Made by a program: the position numbers and the translations under genes | Notes under the pieces: model-generated | Database searches by the model: none | Told to the model about the DNA's origin: nothing | What the model saw: only the letters and a program-made list of their open reading frames with translations | In this document: positions 14,540-23,406 of the stretch, piece after piece | Layout: each line of letters begins with the position of its first letter | Numbering within the stretch: position 1 is the first letter of the stretch | NCBI RefSeq assembly: GCF_020906515.1 | Contig: NC_085849.1 | Coordinates: 4,154,001-4,218,000, forward strand | Reading direction: 5' to 3' | Origin: Vanrija pseudolonga | Lineage: Eukaryota; Basidiomycota; Tremellomycetes; Trichosporonales; Trichosporonaceae | Length of the DNA stretch: 64,000 bases

Positions 14540-15964
14540 ATGCCCGGTATCCAGATCATCGCCAACAACGAGGCCCCCAAGCAGGCTTGCCTGTGCCCCC
14601 GCTGCGACTTCACGTACGCCGGCGCCGCGGGCGTCAACATCTCCAACGTGTCGTCGTCGTCGTCGACCTCGACCACGGCTGTCAACACGTCGTCGGCGAC
14701 CGTCGCGGCCACCCACACGGCCACCCAGACCATCGTCTACAACCACGACGTGTCGGTCTCGCTCGCGCAGATCAACGAGCTCACCGTCGGCCCCATCATC
14801 TACGCGCTCCCCTCGCACCAGGTGCTCACCGCCGTCGCCCCCGTCGACCCCAAGGGCACCCCGCTCACCTTCACCTTCAACCCGCGCCTCGTCCGCGACC
14901 ACCTCCACCGACAGTTCCTCAGCTACCTCGCCGAGGGCGTCCACGGCTCGTTCTTCGTCAAGGGCACGGCCGCCGCCAAGATCCACGACGCCCGCCAGGT
15001 CCTCGCTGTTGACCGTCTCGACGGCTACGCCTCGCTCCAGTCGTTCGTCTACGCCCACCTCCTCGGCTCGGTCAACGTCGCCCTCCTCGAGCAGGCCCCC
15101 CGCAACTCGACCCTCGACGGTGCCCGCATCTGGGCCGTCTCGAGCCCCGACCGCTGCCGCCTCGGCGCCCAGGCGGCCCTCGAGCTCAGGATCGCCGGCA
15201 TCCCCCACGTCGCGGCCGACTTCCACCCCGCGACCGTTGTCCCCAACGCCCTCATTGACGCCGTCCTCAACGCCGTCCGCCTCGGCGCCGTCTGGGACCT
15301 CGCCCGCGGCCGCGTCGTCGCTGCGCCCGTCAACGACAACCAGTCGCTTCACCACGACGCGCAGATCCTTCTTGGTCAGGTGAGTGGTCACGACACGGGG
15401 CGCAGGCGCCCTCGCACCAACGTTACGCATTGTGGCGCACACGGCTGACACCACACCCAGGTCTGGGACCGCTTCGCCCGCGGCCACGCTTCCAACGCGT
15501 CGGTCAACTGGGTCATCCTCTTCAACGTTGAGCGCTCGCTCATCTTCCACCGCCGCGGCAACGACATTAGCGTTTCGCACGTCATCTCGGCCACGGGCGT
15601 CTCGAACACCCGCAACTCGGTCCAGAACATCTACTCGCTTCTCCTCGCCATCGGCACCCTCGAGAAGCACCAGTACTTTCACGGCTGCCCCAAGGTTCTT
15701 CTCGAGCCCGCTGTCGTTTACGAGCGCAACATTGTCACCACCGACCCTCCCCGCCCCGAGGTTCGCTACGAGCGCAAGAGCGACTACTACTACGACCAGC
15801 ACAAGATCACCACCGACCCCCCTGTTGTCGTCCACAAGCCCGTCATCGACCTTGGCTACTACCCCGACCCCTACCCGGTCGTTACCCCCGCTCCTGTTTG
15901 GGCCGGCAAGGGCCACCGCGGCCACCACCACCCCGACCCCCACCCCGTCCAGCGCTACTACTAA
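14540..15964 (+). CDS. Uncharacterised protein with Ser/Thr linker and His/Tyr-rich tail
   Basis: Exons 14540-15379 and 15461-15964 (donor GTGAGT, acceptor CACCCAG), 447 aa. I do not recognise the family. Visible parts are an N-terminal CLCPRC Cys pair followed by a Ser/Thr-rich stretch (residues about 35-65), a long middle domain with alternating hydrophobic pattern (QVLTAVAPVDPKGTPLTF, GSFFVKGTAAAKIHDARQV), and a segment FNVERSLIFHRRGNDISV. The C terminus is Tyr/Pro/His-rich and ends GHHHPDPHPVQRYY. There is no signal peptide or clear membrane helix. ATG context CCAAAATGCC is good. Strong third-position GC bias in both exons supports coding. Confidence 0.85.
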
Positions 15965-16874
15965 GTGGGTCGCGGCACCTCGGCCTCCGCCTTGCGGCTT
16001 CGGCTACTACCACCACCAACGCCCTCAACACGCGCACCACCACCATTTCCACAAGTCCCCTCAACCTGTATCTAGTAACCTGAACATTCATGACTGCGCC
16101 CCCGTCCATACTCGCTACCATCAACCACACTCGCCGGGCATCAACGTTGTCGTGCTCGACCACCTCGACCCTGTCGTGGTCAAGCTCTACCCCATCATCC
16201 CGGATGGACGCTCCGTCATCCTCAGAATCCCCGCTGATATCTGGCATCCGTAGTAGAAGTAGCAGTATGCACCCGAATGGCGTGACGACGGACGTGATCC
16301 GGTGGCGCAGTGGCACTGACGTGGCGGCGCGTGGCTGGGTGGTGGGGCTAGAGGGGCTGTGGCTTGGGTGCATGCATTCGTGGGACAGACAGCAGGTGCC
16401 CCGCATGCAACGCTGAGGTTGTAGGTTACAGCAGAGACATGCACTGTCGCCTGCATGCATCGCATCGAGCAGACGAGAGTGGCCCAGGGGTCTAGGCACA
16501 CAGATCGGCACGAATGTGGCACTTGGCAAGGTGGCGGGTCAAACTGAATCTCACCCCCGTCGAGCGGCTACGCGCGGCGGCGCTCGGCCCATCCACACTC
16601 TACGACAATACACCATACCAGCACCGCGCCGCATCCAGTGTCCGAGATAACACCCGCGCGCGCAGGTGTACATAGCGGCTCACCACCCCTCCCTCGCGTG
16701 GGCGCCACCACCTCAGGGCCGCTCGCCTCGCACCTCGCCTCCTCCCTGACCTTCGCACCGGCTTCGCTCCCCTCTCTCTTCCTCTTCCCTCCGCCCCTCC
16801 TCCCTCATCCCTTGGATGAACCGCGCTGCTCAAATGCCCCCCGACCCGCCCCTCAGCATCCAAGTGCAACATCT
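15965..16874. other. Intergenic region before the tRNA array
   Basis: 3' region of the preceding gene, then about 700 bp without supported features apart from two TGCATGCA octamers (16369-16376 and 16452-16459). Confidence 0.55.
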
Positions 16875-16968
16875 GGTAAGATGGCCGAGCGGTCTAAGGC
16901 GCTGTGTTCAGGAGAATCATCCCTCCATTCGCAGTCTTCGGGCGTGGGTTCGAATCCCACTCTTATCA
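16875..16968 (+). tRNA. tRNA-Leu (anticodon CAG), with intron
   Basis: Acceptor GGTAAGA (16875-16881) pairs with TCTTATC (16961-16967) and A73 follows. D stem GCC/GGC. Anticodon stem CTGTG (16902-16906) pairs with CGCAG (16930-16934). Anticodon CAG is at 16909-16911. A 16-nt intron (16913-16928) sits at the canonical 37/38 position. A class II-length variable arm (TCTTCGGGC) is present. T stem GTGGG/CCCAC with loop TTCGAAT, so the B box is intact. No T-run follows before the next tRNA. Confidence 0.95.
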
Positions 16969-16986
16969 AGCACTCTCCTCTTCATT

Positions 16987-17067
16987 ACATTGTTGGTGAA
17001 ACGGTATCATGCGTCGTTGCCACGTGCAACAATCGACGCGGCAGGGGTTCGACTCCCTTACAATGTA
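16987..17067 (+). tRNA. tRNA-Gly (anticodon GCC), with 10-nt intron
   Basis: Acceptor ACATTGT (16987-16993) pairs with ACAATGT (17060-17066) and A73 follows. D stem GTGA/TCAT. Anticodon stem CGTCG (17012-17016) pairs with CGACG (17034-17038). Anticodon GCC is at 17019-17021. A 10-nt intron (17023-17032) lies after position 37. T loop TTCGACT with stem AGGGG/CCCTT (one G-U pair). The first pair is A1-U72 instead of the usual G1-C72, and both sides are changed so pairing is kept. Only 18 nt separate it from tRNA-Leu and 6 nt from tRNA-His, with no terminator in either gap. Confidence 0.88.
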
Positions 17068-17073
17068 ACCAGA

Positions 17074-17157
17074 GCTCGTATAGTGTAGGTGGTTATCACT
17101 GGTCGTTGTGGTTCGTCTGCTTCCGACCCGACCGCTGTTCGACTCAGCGTGCGAGCA
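17074..17157 (+). tRNA. tRNA-His (anticodon GTG), with 11-nt intron
   Basis: Acceptor GCTCGTA (17074-17080) pairs with TGCGAGC (17150-17156), A73 at 17157. D-arm stem GTG/CAC. Anticodon stem GGTCG (17101-17105) pairs with CGACC (17124-17128). Anticodon GTG at 17108-17110. The 11-nt intron is 17112-17122. T stem CGCTG/CAGCG with loop TTCGACT. G-1 would be added after transcription, as is usual in eukaryotes. Followed by a T5 terminator. Confidence 0.93.
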
Positions 17158-17158
17158 C

Positions 17159-17163
17159 TTTTT
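17159..17163 (+). terminator. RNA polymerase III terminator (T5)
   Basis: TTTTT one base after the discriminator of tRNA-His. It is the first T-run of four or more after the tRNA-Leu start, which suggests one transcript for all three tRNAs. Confidence 0.8.
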
Positions 17164-17300
17164 GGATATGCGGGGTCGGGAGTTGGTGGCGAATGAGGTG
17201 GTGGCATCGTCCGTCTTTGTCGCTACAGGATAGAGGTATGTTTACACTACAAAGAACGTCGCATCGACCAAGTCCTCCACTCCACGTTGGCGCCAAGCAT

Positions 17301-18218
17301 CTACTCGCTGTCGAATGGCGGCAGGTCCCCTGGCATCCTCGTCCCCGTGAAGCCGCGGTAGCTGCTCTCGATGTGTTCAACGAACGCGCGTTTGAGGGCG
17401 AGCCACTTCGTCTTGGGTGGAAGAGAGCTGACGGGAGCCGGGAGATTGTTCGTGAAAGCAGCTTCGACCTGCACGCGGATGTTGCCCTGAAGACTGTTGC
17501 GGAAGATGGCAAACTTGGAGTCGGCCGAGAGTGAGCTGCCGCACTTGCCGTGCGCCTTCACGATGCCGCGGAACTGGTTCAGGTGGATCGTCATGTCGAG
17601 AGACGTCGCGCCGTCCGCGAGCCGCATGCCACGAAGGTGGCGGTAGAGATCATGGGCCCTCGCGCTGTCGTTCCGCTCGGGGAAGAGGGCGACAAGGAGG
17701 GCATTGTACATGTCCTTGACGGACCACAGGTCCTTGACGTGCTGAAAGAGGTCCTTGTCGACCGTACGGGCCAGCGCAGAGCGGGCGACGAGCTCTGCAT
17801 CGCGCCAGCGACGCCAGTTGACGTCCATGTGCCGGCGCGCAAGCGAGTGGCTGATCTCAAACGACTGCACCATCTGCAAACCGGACGGCGGGCGGTCGCC
17901 TGCCCTCTGGCCAGGGGTGCGGTAGGATGTAATGTGGTTGTCTTCATCGGTACGCCGGCACGGCTCGTCGACGAAGAACTGCTGGCTAGCGCCCATGGCG
18001 TGCAGGCAGGCTGTGATGCCGCGGAACCACTCGTCAAAGTCGGCGGGCTTGCGGAGCTTGCGCACGAGGGTGTTGCCTGATTGAGGAGCGGTGGGTCGGT
18101 GGGGGAAGGCAGGGGCTGGAAGCAGGCGAGCGGGGACGAGGAAGCCGAGGAAGAGGGTGAGGAAGACTACGGCGACGACGCCGGCGGCGACGACGAACGA
18201 AGGCCAGTCTGAAGCCAT
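17301..18218 (-). CDS. Ty1/copia-type Gag-like protein 1, with N-terminal membrane segment
   Basis: A 305-aa Gag-like protein of the copia (UBN2/retrotran_gag) type that looks whole. ATG at 18218 is in good context (AAGACAATGG). Residues about 7-32 form one hydrophobic helix (FVVAAGVVAVVFLTLFLGFL), so it may be membrane-anchored. The body has the shared family features: LRKPADFDEWFRG, VDEPCRR, GDRPPSG, WRDAELVARSALARTVD, then LWSVKDMYNALL and the F/L-rich capsid-like C half. No zinc knuckle, protease, integrase or reverse transcriptase is present nearby. It is homologous to the two following genes and lies directly beside the tRNA array. Either a relic of a retroelement or a host-domesticated capsid-like gene; I cannot decide between them. 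Confidence 0.8.
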   Translation of the reverse strand: MASDWPSFVVAAGVVAVVFLTLFLGFLVPARLLPAPAFPHRPTAPQSGNTLVRKLRKPADFDEWFRGITACLHAMGASQQFFVDEPCRRTDEDNHITSYRTPGQRAGDRPPSGLQMVQSFEISHSLARRHMDVNWRRWRDAELVARSALARTVDKDLFQHVKDLWSVKDMYNALLVALFPERNDSARAHDLYRHLRGMRLADGATSLDMTIHLNQFRGIVKAHGKCGSSLSADSKFAIFRNSLQGNIRVQVEAAFTNNLPAPVSSLPPKTKWLALKRAFVEHIESSYRGFTGTRMPGDLPPFDSE

Positions 18219-18796
18219 TGTCTTGTGGGGATCGCGGTTGTGTGGAGAGTGGTGGAGAGCCAAGGGATGGGAGGAGACAGGACTCAATTGACCATCAGAG
18301 CCGAGCACGCGCTGTCCGAGGTGACAAGGGGTATGCGCTGATACTCGATCACTTTGTTGGACTTGAAGGTCAGGTGGTGATGGCGAAGCAAGGACACCTA
18401 CCTGACGGTATGAGGGGCTGATGAGAGTGTGGTCTGTGGGTGTTGTGGTGTGGTGATGGTGAATGAGTGAAAAGGAAAGTCAAACATGCAGCTGGTGGCG
18501 CGTCGAGGGAAGGTCGAATTGGCATCGTCTGGATCGGCGGCGAGGAAGGACTTGCTGGCTGCCAGACAAATCCAGTCAACCCAACACCCAACCAAATATC
18601 ACGATAAAATGCAAGACCAGGTTTGCTGTGTCTCATTCACCCACCGTTTCACGACTTCCACCTGGCATCACTCCCTCCCACACTCCAGTCCATTGTCCAA
18701 CATGTTTAATGATACAAAAGTGCCTAAACAACACCCGAGTCTTACTTGACTGTCCGTTCACCCTCGCTATCACCCATTGAGCCCTGTGCTCTGGCC
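18219..18796. other. Intergenic region between Gag-like genes 1 and 2
   Basis: Promoter of Gag-like gene 1 and 3' region of Gag-like gene 2, which are tandem on the minus strand. I looked for direct repeats of LTR type on both sides of the genes and saw none. Confidence 0.55.
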
Positions 18797-19807
18797 CTAC
18801 TCAGCCGCCATGCCCTCCTCGGGGACTGGGGCCTCCTCCGCGGGAACCGCCTCAAACACAACCCCATCCTCAACCTCATCCTCGCCCTCGGCATCGTCAC
18901 TGCCATACCCATCGTCCTCAATGTCCTCCTCCTCCTCCTCGTCACCCTCACTCCCCTCATTCTCCTCACTCTCGCTCCCCTCATTCTCGTCACCCACACT
19001 CCCCTCCGCCTCGACCTCCGCCACGACCTCCTCCGCGACCTCCGCCTCGACCACCTCCTCGACCTCCAACCTGCGCTTGGCTTCGATTTCAGTCTTGAAG
19101 AGGTCCCAGAGATCGCGCCAGTTGTTCTTGAGGGGGCACTTCGCAACAAAAGCGGCCTCAAAGCGGACGCGCAGGTCGCCTTGGATGCTGAGGAAGAAAA
19201 GGGATAGAGATGATTCGTTCGAAATGGGGTATCCCATATTGCGCCTCCGCACGAGAATCGCGTAGAAGTCCTGAAAATGCCGGGTCATTGCTTCGGCAGA
19301 GGCGCCGTCGTCGAGCAGCATTTCGCGCAGCTTGCGATAGAGATCCTTTGCGTTATAGTCGTGGGCCTCGTTCGGGAAAAGGAGTGCGTGGAGAGCGTAG
19401 AACATGTCCTTGACACACCAGAGGTCCTCCACCTGAATGATGAGAGGGGTGTCGACAGTCAGGAGGAAGACGGAGCGGGCAAGGAACTCCGATTTACGCC
19501 AGGTGGCCCAGCGCGACTTGAACCAGTTGTCCGGAATGGGCCCAGATGCTGGAGACAGCTGCTGGCCGTGCGGAGGGTGGTTTCCAGCTATCCCGTACTG
19601 AGGTCGATATACCGAGATATGATTGCTCTCGTCTGAGCAGCGGTACGGCTCGTCGATGTACATCTGGGCGTGGGCCCGCTTGGGCATCAGGCAGGCGTTG
19701 ACGCCGCGAAGCCAATCCAGCCAGTCGTCGGCCTTCCGCAGCCTGTGTACCTTGTTGCCCATGACCGTGGTGTAGCGAGGGCCATCGGAGATACGGGTCG
19801 GTGGCAT
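18797..19807 (-). CDS. Ty1/copia-type Gag-like protein 2, with acidic C-terminal tail
   Basis: A 336-aa Gag-like protein that looks whole, from the ATG at 19807. It aligns with Gag-like protein 1 over most of its length: LRKADDWLDWLRG, IDEPYRCSDESNHIS, WRKSEFLARSVFLLTVD, LWCVKDMFYALHALLFP, DLYRKLREMLLDDGAS. After the capsid-like domain it has a very acidic tail of about 80 residues (Glu/Asp-rich, DEEEEEDIEDDG), absent from the other two copies. An open frame continues upstream of this ATG, but that part lacks homology to the sister genes. The acidic tail is coded on GC-rich repeated GAG/GAC codons. Confidence 0.75.
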   Translation of the reverse strand: MPPTRISDGPRYTTVMGNKVHRLRKADDWLDWLRGVNACLMPKRAHAQMYIDEPYRCSDESNHISVYRPQYGIAGNHPPHGQQLSPASGPIPDNWFKSRWATWRKSEFLARSVFLLTVDTPLIIQVEDLWCVKDMFYALHALLFPNEAHDYNAKDLYRKLREMLLDDGASAEAMTRHFQDFYAILVRRRNMGYPISNESSLSLFFLSIQGDLRVRFEAAFVAKCPLKNNWRDLWDLFKTEIEAKRRLEVEEVVEAEVAEEVVAEVEAEGSVGDENEGSESEENEGSEGDEEEEEDIEDDGYGSDDAEGEDEVEDGVVFEAVPAEEAPVPEEGMAAE

Positions 19808-20656
19808 GTTGAAGCTTAGGGAGACGGATAAGCCGGGTGAAACCAGTCGTAGGAGGGGGATAAAGCCTTGGTAGAGGCGAACACGACAGCGGTGACGACG
19901 ACGGTGGCCACTGAGGGGGTGGCGACTGGCGGATTTTTCGAAGTTCGAAGAAGACAAGGCGAGGCGAGAGTCGAGGACAAGTGGAAGGAGAGACGAGAGG
20001 ACGACGCCAATATGGTAGGTGTAGTGGGCGCCCAACGCCGCTGGGTGAGGTTGGTGCTGGGCGGGAGGGGGCGGCGCAGAATTGGCAGTGAGCGAGCGGC
20101 TGAGTGTTTGCGTTAGCCAAGTTGGCGCAGGGTGCTGCTCGTCATACCTCGTGCTCGTGACCACGAAAGAAGGTGGAAAGAGTATGGCCAAGAGGAGGTG
20201 GTGTGAGGCTTGTGAAGTGAATGTAAGAAGTGTAAAGAGTGAAGAGTGAAGCGTGTCGTGATTGCAGTGGGGGGCGTCTGTCGAGAGGGACGGAAGGATG
20301 GCGGCCGCCGCCGAACCGGCGCGCGTCGGGGTCGAGTCATCCAACACGAGGCCTGAGGCGCACACACATCAGGCCAAACCCTCGTGGGGGGCCTTGTGCT
20401 CGCCATTATTCCAGCTGCTTTAATCACTCTCTTGTCTTTTTGTCGCATATCGTCCTGCAATCTCGACCACCGATTGTCTAGACGACAAGTCGGCGACTGC
20501 TCTCGACAAGACGGCATGACCGACTCATCCACAGAGGCCTCGCCTCTTCAGCGACGGGCAGCACACAGATTTATCAACACCTTGTCGTCTTCTCTTCCTT
20601 TCACTCACTCACCATCCCTCACCTCTTGCTAATCGAGCCACGCTCTACACTGCAAA
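19808..20656. other. Divergent promoter region between Gag-like genes 2 and 3
   Basis: About 850 bp between two head-to-head Gag-like genes. It is more AT-rich near 20390-20630 than the surrounding DNA. No transposon ends recognised. Confidence 0.55.
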
Positions 20657-21508
20657 ATGAGCACCAGCGTACCACCGAGCACCACCAGCATGACCGGCCA
20701 GGCACCCCAGCCACTCCAGCCACCCCAGTACGTCGTGTGCCACGGCAACACTACGCGCAAGCTGCGCACCCTCGCAGACTGGGGCGAGTGGTACATCGGC
20801 CTCGAGGCGCTCCTCCTCACCCTCAATGCCCCCAACCACTTGTCTGCCCCCGAGCCGTACCGCGAGACCAACTACGACCGCCACATCTGGTTCTACCAGC
20901 CACGAGGAGAAAAGTGTGGCGACCGTCCGCCGGAGGGCGACCAGATCGCGAAGGGCTATGGTCTTTGTGGGTCTCCACCTCGTGAACCGCCCGTCGTTGA
21001 TCGCGAGCGCTGGATGGCCTGGGCAAGGAAGGAGCGTCTGGTGCGCGCGGCGCTGCTCACCACTGTCGACTCGGCGCTTCTCCTCAAGGCGGCCTACACC
21101 ACCCTGTGGTCCTCGTACGACATCGTCACAGCCGTAAGCGCCATACTCTTCGGCCCAAGCTCCTATGAGGCCCGTGTCGACAACCGTCGGCGCCTGCTAC
21201 TCCTGCACCTCGACCACTTTCACCACATCAAGAGGCACTTTCTCGAATTCGAGGAGCTCGCCCCCAAGGCCGACATCCTCCCCTGGGACAAGGTGGCCAT
21301 CTTCCGTCGCGGCCTGGTCGACTGCTCGATTCGTGCCAAGATTGACGAGCTGTGCGAGTCCACCCCTGGCGTCAGGCTCGACTGGGACAAGTTCGCCCGG
21401 ATGTACAAGGCCGCCACGCGCGCGATTATCAGCGAGGAAATGGATATCAAGCCGGAGGACTGGACTGACGACTTCTTCGACGTCCCCGCGGACGACACGG
21501 CGAGCTGA
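20657..21508 (+). CDS. Ty1/copia-type Gag-like protein 3
   Basis: A 283-aa single-exon protein that looks whole, ATG in context GCAAAATGAG. It shares LRTLADWGEWYIG, PEPYRETNYDRHIWFYQP, GDRPPEG and the VRAALLTTVDSALLL block with the two minus-strand neighbours, then diverges in the C half (FHHIKRHFLEFEELAPKAD, WDKVAIFRRGLVDCSIRAK). It has neither the membrane helix of copy 1 nor the acidic tail of copy 2. Short acidic end (EDWTDDFFDVPADD). Transcribed divergently from copy 2. Function unknown. Confidence 0.78.
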   Translation: MSTSVPPSTTSMTGQAPQPLQPPQYVVCHGNTTRKLRTLADWGEWYIGLEALLLTLNAPNHLSAPEPYRETNYDRHIWFYQPRGEKCGDRPPEGDQIAKGYGLCGSPPREPPVVDRERWMAWARKERLVRAALLTTVDSALLLKAAYTTLWSSYDIVTAVSAILFGPSSYEARVDNRRRLLLLHLDHFHHIKRHFLEFEELAPKADILPWDKVAIFRRGLVDCSIRAKIDELCESTPGVRLDWDKFARMYKAATRAIISEEMDIKPEDWTDDFFDVPADDTAS

Positions 21509-23406
21509 CACTGGCGGGCGAGTGAGTCGTGGTACTGCTGAGGAATCAGCACGGAGTGAAATGGGCCGGTGGGGGCGGGCAGTAACGATGGCGTCTTGGT
21601 AGATACTACATATGAACATGCAGCAGCTGCGTGGACCACTCACTGCCAACAGTTTGGAACCAAACAGAGCTCGTTACGAGCGCGGAGCCCCACCTCCACC
21701 ACGCCAACCACAGAAAACAAAGTTGCCCGCAGCGGATGGCCTGTTCGGCTCCCGCTCTGTCCTATGGTCCTCTCCCGGGCACAACAACCATCACCTCCAG
21801 GAGCATGTGTGCCACTGACCGCTGGACCGCGTGATACTAACAGCTCTCTTCCCAACTGATCGGTGTTTGCCTTTGCTTGCTGACGCGTCCATTCCGCGGT
21901 GAGGAGGGGCCAGCCCGTCCAGGCAGCGACGCGCGCCGAATCAGTCAATCCAGGCACACACCCCGTGCGTCATTGACCAAAAAGTGAACAGTTGACCATC
22001 CCCTTCGAAGACAATCAATCTTCTGCAGACACCGACGGCGCGCGCCATTCCCCGCCACGGCGCACTAAATACTGCTCTCTCTGCTCTACGAGCCCACGTC
22101 GTCGCCGAGGCGGAGATGGAGTGTCGCGTCCACGCCCTGGCGTTTGTGCGGGATAATTAAAGCGCGCGGCGGAATGGTGTGCACCGCTATCTCACTCGGC
22201 CCTTGCGACCTGCCTATTTCACAGCACCGCATTTTTCAGCGTGCTGCTTTATCTCGAATAAATACTCGACATGCACTCCTCGGCCGGCGTGGTGCTTGAC
22301 GCGACGCGTCAAACCTGCCAAGGTGGTGCTCACGTAGCCGAGCGTGCATCCGAACAAGCATGCTATCGGCCTCTGCTCGGCGCCGCCGCCGGCTGGCTCG
22401 CTCGGCGTCATGCGGCCGAAAGCAGCCGCAAGCAGCCGTGTGCCGTGCGTGCGTGGCACGATGGTTCGAGTGCCCTCGCGACCGCGGCGTGAAGCTGTGC
22501 AATCTGCGCTGGTGGGCTCTCGTTTCGTTTCCATCCGGCGACTTGGCGCCTGGGCTAGCATGCCGAGGGGTGCAAGGGAGAGCGAGAGAGAGCAGGAGGG
22601 AGCGAGATCGGAGCCGGGAAGGGTGCGGTCCAACCCACCACCACCACAACCTACATCCTCGAGTCTCCGCGCATCAGCGGCATCGCGGCTCAACGCCCAC
22701 GTCCCCGGCACCGAAATAACGCGCTGCGAGCGCCGAGGCGCGCGGCGCACGCACGCCAAGTCGCCAAGCAGGCTCGCCCTCGTGGGCCACTGACCTCCAG
22801 ACCCTTGTGGCAGTGATTCGGTCGATCCAGACCCCTCTGCATGCCGTATGTAGCTGGGCGCGGCGCCTGCTGCGGATCGCTACTGGCGGCCGGTCGGTCG
22901 GTCGCTCGTCGTTGTGAGACGCCGGGGAATAAGAGCAAAATTAACGCAAAGGGTGGGTAGGTCGGTGTGAATGGAGATTGGGGGAAGCGTCCGCCGCCGG
23001 CGCGCGTGGCGCGCGCGCGCGCTCTCACTCGCTCGCTCGTTCGGTGACTACTGCTTGTGCTCGCCGCGCCGTGGCGCCGCGCTGACCTCAGCCTATTGAG
23101 AGAAAACAACGAGGCGGTGTGCGCCTCGTTTATGACCCGATGTCTTGTCATTCCGGTGCGGCGTGCGGCGCGCTCGATCTCTGCTGTAGTGGGAACGAGC
23201 GAACGCCTCACGTCTAACCTGGCTGGCTGCGGATGGCGGCGCAGGTGATAAAAGAAGCCAGCGGGGACGTGTCAGATCGTTCGTTCGTTCGTTCCTTCGT
23301 TCGTTCGTCGCAGCCGTTTCGTTTCATCGCACAGCAAAACGCCGCAAACCGCTCCTGGCCTTACCCTTCTCACACTTTTGCATCTCTCGAACAGCGCAGC
23401 TCGGAA
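21509..23406. other. Intergenic region
   Basis: About 1.9 kb. It contains AT-rich spots near 22060-22160 and 22250-22270 and a TTCG repeat just before the next gene. No supported gene. Confidence 0.55.
23277..23310. repeat. TTCG tetranucleotide repeat
   Basis: Near-perfect run of TTCG units about 100 bp upstream of the next ATG, probably inside its promoter or leader. A TATA-like GATAAAAG lies just upstream. Confidence 0.7.

Noticed and set aside
17158-21640. LTRs or a pol region around the Gag-like genes
   Set aside because: I compared flanks by eye and saw no paired direct terminal repeats, and no integrase, reverse transcriptase or RNase H motifs, so no complete retroelement is annotated.
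23278-23310. TTCG repeats considered as a CRISPR-like array
   Set aside because: Simple tetranucleotide repeat without spacers; no CRISPR array is present in the window.
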